From assembly GCA_022009815.1 (NCBI GenBank), contig CP091725.1, positions 1,178,001 to 1,242,000 of the forward strand: a DNA stretch of 64,000 bases, given 5' to 3'. Origin of the DNA: Bacteroidales bacterium. Its GTDB lineage: Bacteria > Bacteroidota > Bacteroidia > Bacteroidales > Muribaculaceae. Made by a program: the position numbers and the translations under genes. Below the pieces are notes generated by a model, which had not been told where the DNA came from, did no database searches, and saw nothing but the letters and a program-made list of their open reading frames with translations. Positions 15,747 through 24,600 of this stretch are shown one piece after another (position 1 is the stretch's first letter; each line of letters begins with the position of its first letter).

Positions 15747-17996
15747 CTATTTTAGTGTGAAGCGAGCCTTCTGTGTTATATGGTCCGAGGCGTTGCCGAT
15801 GAGAGCTTCAAATACGCCGTTTTCCGACTTCCATGAGCTTGACGTTTCGTCGTAGAAAGCGAGGGCTGTATTGTCTATGGTAATGTCCACGTCCTGCTGT
15901 TCGCTGGGATTGAGCCATACCTTCTTGAATCCTTTGAGTTCTTTTACGGGACGGTCCACCGATGCTTCCACGTCCTTTACGTAGAGCTGTACAATCTCTG
16001 CGCCACGCTTCGTGCCGGTGTTCTTGACGGTTACGGTGAATGTCAGCTTGCCGTCGCGCGTCATCTCTTTGGCAGACTGGCGCAGGTTGCTGATGCTGAA
16101 AGATGTGTAACTCAGTCCGTGTCCGAAAGCAAATGTCGGCTTGATGCGGTTTTTCTCCGTCCATCGGTAACCCACGTATATGCCTTCCTTATATTCCTCG
16201 TCTATTATCTTGTCAAAACCAGCAGCTGTGTCGTCTGTCTCGCGCCACGTGCCAGGATAGGTTTTTAGAGCGTGTGCGCCACAATCGTTGAGGCTTCCGT
16301 ACCATGTGAATGGCAGCTTTCCGCTCGGATTGGCGTCGCCCGTCAGCACATCGGCGATGGCGTTGCCTGCCTCTGAGCCTATAAACCAGCTCTGCACGAT
16401 GGCCTGCACTTTGTCTTTCCAAGGCATTGCCACGGCGTTGCCAGAGACGTTTACGTAAACGAGGCGGTCAGTAACCTTGGCGAGAGCCTCGATTAAACGG
16501 TTTTGCTCGTATGGCAGATTATACTGCTTGCGGTCGTGTCCTTCGCAGTCCTGATAGTCCGATTTGTTCAGTCCGCCCACCATAATGACATAGTCGGCGT
16601 TCTTTGCCTTCTCCACAGCCTCGGCAATGAGCTGGTCAGCGGAGCGGTTATCCTTCAGATTCTGACCAGTCTCCACTCCATTATATTCGCCCGTCACGTC
16701 TCCCACGTAGCCTCGTGCATAATCAATCTCTGCCGAACCTCCGAGTTTCGCTCTCAGTCCGTCAAGAGGAAGCGTCTCACGCTGCACCTTCAATGATGAC
16801 GAACCACCGCCGACGGTCATCATCTTGATGGCGTTTTCGCCCACTACGAGTATGCGCTTCGCCTTGGTGCGGTCGATGGGCAGCACGTTGTTGCGGTTCT
16901 GTAGGAGCACGATTCCCTCGTCAGCTATCTGACGGGCTGCTTCGTAGTGCGATTCAGAGCAGAGGAAGCCGTGAGGACGCTGTCTGTTCATAGTCGTGCG
17001 GAAGAACAGTCGCAGCACACGGCGCACCTTGTCGTCAAGTTCCTGTGTGGTGTACTTGCCGCTCTTGATATCTTTAAGATATGGTGTGGCAAGATAATAG
17101 TTCTCGTAAGCGTTGCTTGTGCCTGCAGACAGACCATTGGTCCAGGATCCGAACTCCATGTCCAGTCCGTTCTTTACAGCCTGGTCAGTGTCGTGACATC
17201 CGCCCCAGTCGCTTACCACCACGCCGTCAAATGCCCAGTCGCCCTTCAGAATACGGTTTAGCGTATACTGGTTATGGCAGTTATGCTCGTTCTTGTAGAG
17301 GTTGTATGCGCCCATAATCGCCCAAGCCTTTCCTTGTTCTACGGCAGCCTTGAATGTAGGCAGATAAATCTCATGCAGAGCGCGGTCGCTTACAATGACG
17401 TTCACCTGATTACGATATTCCTCGTCATTGTTCAGACAGTAATGCTTGACGCATGCCGAAACTCCCATCGACTGTAGCCCTTGTATGTAAGGCACCACCA
17501 TCGTGGAAGCCAGATAAGGGTCTTCGCCCATATACTCGAAGTTGCGTCCTCCGAGCGGAGTGCGATAGATGTTGACGCCCGGTCCGAGAATCATGTCCTT
17601 GCCACGATAGAGAGCTTCCTCGCCGAGACTCTTGCCATAGAGTGCGGCAAGGTCTGGATTCCATGTGGCGGCAAGGCATGTCAGCGCAGGAAACGCCACG
17701 CATGAGTCGTTGGTCTGTCTTGCCTGTTCCCATTCGTCCCACAGTACGTCAGGGCGTACACCGTGAGGACCGTCGTCTGTCCAGAAGTCGGGAAACCCCA
17801 AACGCGGTATTCCGGCAGACGAGAATTTGCTCTGCGCATGTATGACGCGTATCTTTTCCTGAAGAGTCATGCGTGAGAGAGCATCGTCAATGCGCCGCTC
17901 TATAGGCTGTGTCTCGTCAAGATAAACGGGAGTGTGCTGAGCAATGGCTGTCATAGCACACACTGCAATCAAGCAAGATGTTATGATATGTCTCAT
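15747..17996 (-). CDS. Glycoside hydrolase family 3 beta-glucosidase, secreted
   Basis: A 749-residue GH3 enzyme that removes terminal beta-linked sugars from oligosaccharides. Residues 1-20 form a signal peptide (MRHIITSCLIAVCAMTAIAQ). The (beta/alpha)8 domain carries the nucleophile Asp263 in VVVSDWGG and the substrate-binding KHYCLNN segment. The second domain carries EGHDRKQYNLP. A C-terminal fibronectin type III-like domain spans about residues 640-740. Start ATG 17996 gives the clean signal peptide; an upstream in-frame start would not. It is the only intact metabolic gene inside the island and may be the cargo. No transporter or SusCD pair is adjacent. Confidence 0.9.
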   Translation of the reverse strand: MRHIITSCLIAVCAMTAIAQHTPVYLDETQPIERRIDDALSRMTLQEKIRVIHAQSKFSSAGIPRLGFPDFWTDDGPHGVRPDVLWDEWEQARQTNDSCVAFPALTCLAATWNPDLAALYGKSLGEEALYRGKDMILGPGVNIYRTPLGGRNFEYMGEDPYLASTMVVPYIQGLQSMGVSACVKHYCLNNDEEYRNQVNVIVSDRALHEIYLPTFKAAVEQGKAWAIMGAYNLYKNEHNCHNQYTLNRILKGDWAFDGVVVSDWGGCHDTDQAVKNGLDMEFGSWTNGLSAGTSNAYENYYLATPYLKDIKSGKYTTQELDDKVRRVLRLFFRTTMNRQRPHGFLCSESHYEAARQIADEGIVLLQNRNNVLPIDRTKAKRILVVGENAIKMMTVGGGSSSLKVQRETLPLDGLRAKLGGSAEIDYARGYVGDVTGEYNGVETGQNLKDNRSADQLIAEAVEKAKNADYVIMVGGLNKSDYQDCEGHDRKQYNLPYEQNRLIEALAKVTDRLVYVNVSGNAVAMPWKDKVQAIVQSWFIGSEAGNAIADVLTGDANPSGKLPFTWYGSLNDCGAHALKTYPGTWRETDDTAAGFDKIIDEEYKEGIYVGYRWTEKNRIKPTFAFGHGLSYTSFSISNLRQSAKEMTRDGKLTFTVTVKNTGTKRGAEIVQLYVKDVEASVDRPVKELKGFKKVWLNPSEQQDVDITIDNTALAFYDETSSSWKSENGVFEALIGNASDHITQKARFTLK

Positions 17997-18039
17997 GATA
18001 ATGTGTAAGTCCTTAATTTGCAACACTATTATAAATTAA

Positions 18040-18357
18040 ATTTTTAAACGCCTGAGTAACAAAAAGTTCTTAGACTGGCCAAGCGGCCCAGGATTTTGCC
18101 ATGTCGAAGGATTAATTTGTCTTAGTGTTGCGAAAAGAAAACAAGAAAATCCAACGATAGACATAGCAAAAATACAAATTAAATCTGAGAAGCACACTCC
18201 TTTTGAGGAATATTCTCGGGCCATGGAGCAATTTGACTCCACAATGTCATCTGTAATCGACTCGACCCTTGGTTTAAGGTGTAAATTGTTCGGTTATTGC
18301 CATTATTGCATCAAAAAAACTTGCAGAAATCATCTGCCATACAAAATATTTCTATAA
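18040..18357 (+). pseudogene. Open frame without a start codon, possible gene remnant
   Basis: A stop-free frame of 105 codons begins after a TAA at 18037-18039 and ends at TAA 18355-18357. It reads as ordinary protein (LDWPSGPGFCHVEGLICLSV, PTIDIAKIQIKSEKHTPFEE) but has no ATG, GTG or TTG near its beginning. It may be the tail of a gene truncated by rearrangement inside the island. The family is not recognised, and chance openness in AT-rich DNA cannot be excluded. Confidence 0.3.
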
Positions 18358-18499
18358 CTTTGCTTTCGGTGATTATATCGATTATTGTCTGTATCTCTTT
18401 GTGTTTTAGCACAATGAAGATGCTGCATTTTCACTAATCTTATTCGTGAAGGCTCGACAAAGAGGGGCGGATGGATTGTCATAAATAATAAATCGAACG

Positions 18500-19898
18500 A
18501 TGACAAACAAGAAAATGAATAATGTGGAAATTCTTTTGTCAAAAATGGACAAAGGAAAGTTGAGCGACTTTATAAGAAAAGAATGCATCAACGATAGTCG
18601 GTTTCAAGACCGTTTTCTCGCTCTTGGAGCAGGGTTCTTCAAGCCTGCCCCTGACAGCTACACTTCCCGCGTAGAGGATCTTATTGAAGATTTTAGTGGA
18701 AGATATGGGTATATCGAGTATAGCGATGCGTTTGATTTCAACCGGGCCGTTACCCGGATTCTTGACGAGGCGGAAGAAGCGATGGAAAGCCACCAATGGG
18801 ATGTGGCCGTGGCTGTTCTTACCGGCATAGTGGATGCAGGAGAAGACATTATAAACAGTGGAGATGACAGTGCTGGAGAACTTGGAGCTATTGTAAGCGA
18901 TTGTTTATAAATGGCATAAACTTTGTGCCAGTGAGTCATTGCCGGAAAATATAAAAGACGAGATTTTTGAGTTGGCATTGAATCGGTTCAATAAAGAAAA
19001 TCTCAAAGGTTGGGATTGGTGGTGGGAATGGATAGAAATGTCAATCCAGCTTGCTGACACATCTGACAAACAAAACCGCATTGTGGAAACACTTGATGCA
19101 ATCAAAACCGATGGAGATGAATGGAGTGCAAGACATGATGCCCAGACTGCACAGAAATACAAACTTGAAATAATGTCGAAGCAAGGCTCTCCGAAAGAGC
19201 AACGCAAGTTCATGTATGACAATGTGGGAAATCCGGACTTTCGAAAGAAACTACTCCAGATGGCATGGGATGAGGCGAACTATGACGAAGTGCTTCGTCT
19301 GGCAAAAGAAGGGGTTACCCACGATACAGAATGGGCGGGTCTTGTTTCAGAATGGCGTAAATGGGAATATCAGGTATATTGCCATATCGGTGATAAGGAT
19401 AACACGCTTAGGCTTGCCAGGCATTTCTTCTTCAACGGGGGCAGATGGGGCGATCGGGAGTTTTCGTTAGAAAACATGTATTCGAAAATCAAAATGTTGG
19501 TTCCACCGAACCAATGGAGTGATTATGTCGAAACTTTAATAAGTGAATCTGTCAGCAAGAGAGATGATGACCGTCGTCTGTTGTTCATCTACACGCAAGA
19601 AAAGATGTGGAAGCGATTTATGGAATACCTTCGGAAGAATCCTTCTGCATACAATATAGATGCTTCTCCCCAAGAAGTGAAGGATTTATATCGGAATGAG
19701 ATAATTCAACTCTATTCAACTTCTGTCAGAAAATTCTTCCAAAATGCGTCAGATCGAAATTCGTATCGTGAAGGAGTTGGTCTTTTACGTAAATTAATCA
19801 ACTATGGAGGCAAATCGGAGGCCGACAACATAATAGTCGAGCAAAAGTCGCGTACTCCACGCCGTCCAGCCTTAATTGATGAACTATCAAAACTGTAG
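18500..19898 (+). CDS. SWIM-zinc-finger-associated helical protein, N-terminally short and frameshifted
   Basis: Two adjoining frames form one protein of about 466 codons. The first ends in GELGAIVSDC and the second begins KWHKLCASESLPENIKDE. Removing one T from the TTT at 18906-18908 joins them as DCYKWHKLC. The sequence resembles the long helical region that follows the SWIM zinc finger in a Bacteroidetes family (SRVEDLIEDFSGRYGYIEY, EAMESHQWDVAVAVLTGI, GWDWWWEW). The zinc finger itself is missing, so this is a standalone tail or a truncated gene. Role unknown. A terminator-like hairpin follows. Confidence 0.6.
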
Positions 19899-19932
19899 AG
19901 GCGAGAAAAGCCAAATTTCAAAACATCTATTA

Positions 19933-19964
19933 TCAAGCGATTGAAACCGTACTCAATCGCTTGA
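19933..19964. terminator. Inverted repeat after the SWIM-associated gene
   Basis: TCAAGCGATTG (19933-19943) pairs perfectly with CAATCGCTTGA (19954-19964), followed by the T-rich stretch CTTCTTCTTG. Confidence 0.5.
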
Positions 19965-20048
19965 CTTCTTCTTGCTCAAATGCTTCAAGTCCCGTACACC
20001 GCAGGTTTAAATGTTTAAATCCGTGGCAGATATAATCTTGATATGATT

Positions 20049-20159
20049 CATTTGACTGGATGTTGTTTCATTACAGTTGATGCCTAATCATCAGCAGTGC
20101 CATTCTATCAAAAGAATGGTTTCAAATTCCTTGGTGAGTCAGAAAAAAGTCTATACTAA
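20049..20159 (+). pseudogene. Fragment of a GNAT acetyltransferase
   Basis: The plus-strand frame reads TGCCFITVDA, a TAA, then SSAVPFYQKNGFKFLGESEKSLY and a stop. This is the C-terminal signature of a GNAT N-acetyltransferase, including the acetyl-CoA-site FYxKNGF motif, with an in-frame nonsense codon and no N-terminal part. A complete GNAT gene lies 300 bp away on the opposite strand and has the similar GCQFITVDALNN segment. The rest of 19899-20465 holds two hairpins and no gene that I can see. Confidence 0.7.
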
Positions 20160-20370
20160 AAATACAAGAAAAACAATAATAGACAGGATACTGTTTTTAA
20201 TGAGCACATTACACAAATAATGCGAGAAAATTCAACCTAACAGGAAATTTTCAAAGAGTGTGCAGTACATGGTAATATACATATCTGTCATTTATTCAGA
20301 GAATTATCCAAATTTTATCTACCACCGATTTTAGTAGTATATAATTTGTAGGTGGTATGGTATATAAAAC

Positions 20371-20402
20371 GGGCAATCGTCTGAAAACATCAGATATTGC
20401 CC
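20371..20402 (-). terminator. Terminator of the GNAT pair
   Basis: GGGCAAT (20371-20377) pairs with ATTGCCC (20396-20402), extended by TCTG/CAGA. On the minus strand the hairpin is followed by GTTTTATA, about 65 bp past the GNAT stop. Confidence 0.65.
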
Positions 20403-20465
20403 GTTGTCTTCTTTATTATATTGCTCAGTCTGCTGCTTGTGCAGATGCTGGCACTTTGTGTCATT

Positions 20466-21032
20466 TTATAGAATCCGGTACATACGACGTGTTGCCGAAG
20501 AAATGTCCTTATTGGTCTGAGGACAGAATCCATTAGTATGATAGAATTTGATACTTCTTGGGTTGTTGAGTGCATCAACGGTTATGAATTGACAACCAGC
20601 TTGACGATACTCCGTAAATGTGTCAGCCACAAGGTCTATTATTGCAGTGCCAATTCCCTTGCTTTGATAATCAACAGATGTTCCGAGATGTCCTATATTT
20701 ATAGCGGGATATGAGGACTGACGATTGAAAAATTCAACAATATCAGCATCTACTTCAAGTTTCAAATCGTCAATAAAATCCTCTTTCTCTGTCTGACTGG
20801 AAATCATTAAAGCGTCATTCATTAGAGTAAAAGCTGCCACAATTTCTCCAGAATTTAAGAAAGCGCAATAAGCAGATAGATAGTGCCTCCTCATACATTC
20901 TTCGACTTCATGTTGGAAGAAATTGTCAAGTTTATCAACGCCACATGAAAACGCAGACATATTTTCATAGTCTGCGTCTGTCATTAGTCTTATTTGGAAA
21001 TCAATATCCGAGTAATGGGTTCTTTCCTCCAC
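20466..21032 (-). CDS. GNAT-family N-acetyltransferase
   Basis: A 188-residue GNAT enzyme. It shows the beta4-alpha3 acetyl-CoA site (INIGHLGTSVDYQSKGIGTAIIDL) and the C-terminal GCQFITVDALNNPRSIKFYHTNGF. The N-terminal region (ENMSAFSCGVDKLDNFFQHE) resembles that of GNAT toxins of the TacT/AtaT type, which acetylate aminoacyl-tRNA. The GTG start lies inside the end of the short upstream gene (32-bp overlap), so the two are translationally coupled, as toxin-antitoxin pairs often are. The usual DUF1778 antitoxin is not evident. Whether it is a toxin or a metabolic acetyltransferase cannot be told from sequence alone. Confidence 0.8.
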   Translation of the reverse strand: MEERTHYSDIDFQIRLMTDADYENMSAFSCGVDKLDNFFQHEVEECMRRHYLSAYCAFLNSGEIVAAFTLMNDALMISSQTEKEDFIDDLKLEVDADIVEFFNRQSSYPAINIGHLGTSVDYQSKGIGTAIIDLVADTFTEYRQAGCQFITVDALNNPRSIKFYHTNGFCPQTNKDISSATRRMYRIL

Positions 21033-21198
21033 AATTCCTAATTATCCGTTTGACGTTGGCTTCTGTTCGAGCCTTACGCTCTTCAATGCGATGTCGTTCT
21101 TCTGCACTAAAATCCCCCCGGAGATGTTTCTCCAGATTGCGACGAAAACGGGCGACATCTTCTCGATCCATCGGAGGATTTGGTATTGAACGTATCAT
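21001..21198 (-). CDS. Small charged protein coupled to the GNAT gene
   Basis: A 65-residue protein starting at ATG 21198 (MIRSIPNPPMDREDVARF) and ending GGKNPLLGY. It is rich in Arg, Glu and Lys and probably helical (AEERHRIEERKARTEANVKRI). A TACCTTTG box lies 22 bp upstream. The frame is open further upstream, but that would run through the promoter. It overlaps the GNAT gene by 32 bp. The position and size suggest an antitoxin or partner of the acetyltransferase (inference); no known antitoxin family is recognised. Confidence 0.6.
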   Translation of the reverse strand: MIRSIPNPPMDREDVARFRRNLEKHLRGDFSAEERHRIEERKARTEANVKRIIRNCGGKNPLLGY

Positions 21199-21219
21199 AG
21201 CTTCAATTATTTGTTTATA

Positions 21220-21227
21220 CAAAGGTA
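21220..21227 (-). promoter_or_regulatory. -7 box of the GNAT operon
   Basis: TACCTTTG on the minus strand, 22 bp before the small gene's ATG. No clear -33 element was identified. Confidence 0.45.
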
Positions 21228-21356
21228 CAACATTTATCTTGAGGACCAATACTGTTAAGATGAAAAACTTGTTTCTGAACACGATTTTCTCCAATTTTTA
21301 TTGAATCACTCGCAACGATTTTATTCGGGCTGCCCTCAATCACGACCCCTAATAAT

Positions 21357-21433
21357 GCGCCACCGCGGATGAGTCAAAAAAAGAGAGCATCACTTTCGTG
21401 ATACTCTCTTTTGCGTGGTGCCACCAGGAATCG
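21357..21433. repeat. tRNA-proximal att-like repeat
   Basis: A 77-bp copy covering the last 18 bp of tRNA-Phe, its terminator and about 20 bp beyond. Its partner is at 15029-15104. Confidence 0.85.
21379..21412 (-). terminator. tRNA-Phe terminator
   Basis: A long hairpin, AAAGAGAG.ATCAC / GTGAT.CTCTCTTT around a short TTTC loop, immediately after the tRNA 3' end, with a T7 tract on the minus strand. It is duplicated in the distal att copy. Confidence 0.8.
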
Positions 21434-21488
21434 AACCGGGGACACAAGGATTTTCAGTCCTTTGCTCTACCAACTGAGCTATGGCACC
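21416..21488 (-). tRNA. tRNA-Phe (anticodon GAA)
   Basis: 73 nt with a complete cloverleaf. The acceptor GGTGCCA pairs with TGGCACC, the D arm is GCTCAGTTGGTAGAGC, the anticodon loop CTGAAAA carries GAA, and the T arm contains GGTTCGATTCC. CCA is not encoded. It is the integration site of the neighbouring island. Confidence 0.95.
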
Positions 21489-21507
21489 TTGCGTTTCTTT
21501 GCGAGTG

Positions 21508-21539
21508 CAAAGGTATTGCAAATTTTATTACTGTGCAAA
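21508..21539 (-). promoter_or_regulatory. tRNA-Phe promoter
   Basis: Minus-strand TTTG (21539-21536), a 20-bp spacer and TACCTTTG (21515-21508). The spacer and the bases after the -7 box are almost identical to those of the rRNA promoter at 62457-62488. Confidence 0.75.
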
Positions 21540-21582
21540 TTTTTTTGATAAAATTTTTGCGCATAAATGAAGGGGAGATAGC

Positions 21583-21616
21583 AAAAAGGCTGCATCTCGT
21601 TGAGATACAGCCTTTT
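21583..21616 (-). terminator. Terminator of the 1,527-residue T9SS gene
   Basis: GGCTGCATCTC (21588-21598) pairs with GAGATACAGCC (21602-21612), flanked by A5 and T4, so the hairpin reads well on the minus strand. Confidence 0.8.
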
Positions 21617-21635
21617 CTTTGATGTTCTGTGGATT

Positions 21636-24600
21636 TTATTTTTTCAAAATCACTTTGGTTGTCGTCACGTTTTCACCAGAAACGACGCGCACGATGTATA
21701 CGCCTTCAGGATTTCCTGCGATGTCGATTGTGCTGTCGTTGCCGAAGCGAGCCACAACGGCGCCAGCCACATTGAGAACGTCAACACGGTCGTAGGCACC
21801 GTCGATGTTGAGGATGCCTGTCGTCGGGTTCGGGTACACGCGGTTTGAGCCGTTTGCCACAACGCTTACCGCAGAGCCGTCGGTTACGACAAACTCCGTT
21901 TCAACCAGCGGAGAAGCCTCCGTGTGGAACAACGCTTTCACGCCGGCGCGGTGTGTGCCGTTCTGCAGCTTGTCGAATGTAAATGAGCGTTCAGTCTGTT
22001 CCGCCACCTTGTTGCCGTCGAGGTAAACCTCAAATTTGAGGTCGCCACGGATGTTGTCGGGGTCAACGCCGTCAGGCAGCTCGTAGCCGACAAACACATC
22101 GTCGACCATCATGAACAGCAGATAGTCGGAAACGCAGTTGATAGCCACATATTTTGCTTCGGCAGGCACAGTGTAGCGATACTCTGTCCATTCGCCCATC
22201 GGGAGCTCCACAGGGTTCTCGCCGTTGAGCCATGTGAAATTGTCGGCGGCTTTGCCTGTTGTAGAGTATCCTGCGTTCATCTTCTCGCGGCCGTAGTCTT
22301 CGTTGAAGCTCTTTGCGAAGAATTTGAATGTGAAATCCTTTGCAAACGACAATTCGGGGGAAATGATGAAGTCGTTGTTGTAGACGCTGCTGTTTTCCTT
22401 TGCAAACGAAGCGAGGAACTGCTTTCCGCTGTGCGGACGGATGCCCTCGTTGATTACTCCGAGCACGGGGTCGGTCTCATACGGATTGAACACCTGGAAT
22501 GCCATTTCCGCACCGGCGTTAGGATAATTCACGCCGTCGATAGGAATTGTGGCAGTGTGGCTGTCGTCGATATATGTCCAACCGATGGTTCCCGGCGAGT
22601 TGACGGCGAATGCCTCATGGCCTTCAAAGTCGTCAAACAAATAGTTTGGCGTGTTCCATACAAACTTGCGCTGACCCGCAGTGCTTGTCTTCGACACCTC
22701 GAGTCCGAACGGATCCACGCGGTATTCGTCAAGAACGGCGTTGACAGTCGCTGTCTCGCCCTTTGTGGCGTCGTGCTCGGCGGCAAATGTCGTAAATCCG
22801 GGCTTGCTTACCGTCACGTTGTACACGTCGCGCCAAACCTCGCCAAGCGACAGTTTGCCGTCGGCGCCCACGGTTCCGGTATACTCGTTTCCAAACGTCT
22901 GTCCCTTCAGAGCCACAGCGGCGCCGTCAGCCTCGTTTGTAGGAGTGGATGTGCTTACGGCAACGTTGAGCGGCAACGTCATGTTGCAGTATTCCACTGC
23001 CGACAGACGCGCGTCGGAGGCGTCGTTGTCGCCATACACGGCCTTTACGGCATAGCGGTAGCCACCATAAGGAAGCGTAGCCCATTGCGCGTCGGCAAGA
23101 GTGCGCTCAGTCAATGGTGCGTCGGAGAGTTTTGTCCATTTTGTCTGGTCTTCGGCGTCGGTGTCGGCAAGGCGGTACACCTCATATTTCGGAGCAGCCA
23201 CCTGTGGCAGTCCGGCGTCGGCTACAGCCACGCCGGTGGCGCGGATCATGAGCGGACGGTTGATGTTGTGTTCCTCGACATAGGTGAATACGCCAGTCAG
23301 ATAGTCGTCGCTGAAGCAGTTTTCGCGCTCTGCGAACGGATATTCATCGGTAGCCTCGGCGATGCCCAGTCCGGCATGTCCCTCGGCGCTTATTGCAAGC
23401 ATATATCCGTGCGGCGCCATCAGTTCGGTCGGGAATACAAACGTGTTCCACTTATTGTCGACGTTGGCAACGTTCTCGCGGCTGAACAGCACGGTTGAGG
23501 TGGGATTGCCGTCGGTGTCGAGGTCGAACACAAAGATGTTGACAGACTTATGTTCCTGCAGGTATTTGTCGGTAAACCACGACATCGACGACAGGATTGC
23601 CGGAGTGCGGTAAATGGCGCCATAAACGCTGTTTTTCGTGCCGTTGATGTTGCCGAGACGACCGTCGTAGATGCCGCTGTCGTGGCGATATTCAGTGAAG
23701 TCGGCAGGCGTTTCCCAAGCCACGTTTGCAACGCTCTTGGTCGACGTTACAGTGACTTTCGCAGGCGACAGGCGTTTTGCTGTCATAGCCACATCGCCGA
23801 GAGCGACGGTGCCGTCTTCGGTCAAGACGATTTCTTTCTCTGCGTCGTCCATCATGTAGCGGTGGATGCTGACTGTCACTTTGTCGATGGCTGCCAGCTG
23901 CTGGAATGAGAATGTGCCGTCGGCGGCAGAAACCGTCGTGACGGTAGAGTAGCCCTTGGCGGTGACGGAGCCTCCCTCAATCGGGTTGCCGTCCTCGCTC
24001 ACGAGGCGTCCGCTGATGTCCACGTTGCGCAATTTCTGAATCTCAACCGGCAGGATGGTTGTCTTGCCCGCCTCAATATTAACCTTTATAGTTTTTGAGA
24101 CATAGCCGTCGGCTTCAATGAGGATGTCATATTCGCCGGCTTCGATTTCGCCGAAGTCAAACGAGCCGTCGGCTTCGGTGATGCTTGAAATCTTAAGACT
24201 CTCGATATACACCACCGCATTCCCGATAGGGTTGGTGCCGTCGGTCACCGTGCCCTTCAGCACTCCGTTTGTCACTGCCGTGAGCTCCACGTCGGTGACA
24301 TAGAGAATATATCCGTCGGGAGCCTGCGAATGGCAGTAGAAACCGATGTTGTAGTTGCCGTCGGCGGCAATTGCCGGGAATGTCACCTCATACTGCTGCA
24401 TGTCGTAGGTTGCCACCTCGAAGTCGCCGAGTTTGGTTGTCATCGCCTCCACTGTCTTGCCCTGACCGAGATACACAGCCACGTGTTCGGGGTATGACTC
24501 GTCGTAGGATTTTGCGTTGAAGCGCAGACGATACTGCACTCCGGCGTTCAAGGCGATAGGCGAAGAAATCAGCCAGTCGTCGGCAGATGTCTCATAATCC

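Larger units (their letters stand above)
15029..21433. mobile_element. Remnant of a tRNA-Phe-integrated genomic island
   Basis: A 6.4-kb stretch bounded by direct repeats of the tRNA-Phe 3' end. It holds an internally deleted rhuM, a GH3 beta-glucosidase, decayed fragments, a frameshifted SWIM-associated gene, a GNAT pseudogene and an intact GNAT pair. Much of it is AT-rich compared with the core genes. No integrase or mobilisation gene remains, so it appears to be a degraded, immobile island or an internal-deletion product. Confidence 0.65.

Noticed and set aside
22431..23498. 355-codon plus-strand open frame inside the large T9SS gene
   Set aside because: It lies fully antisense to a protein with clear domain order, has no known motifs and no promoter.
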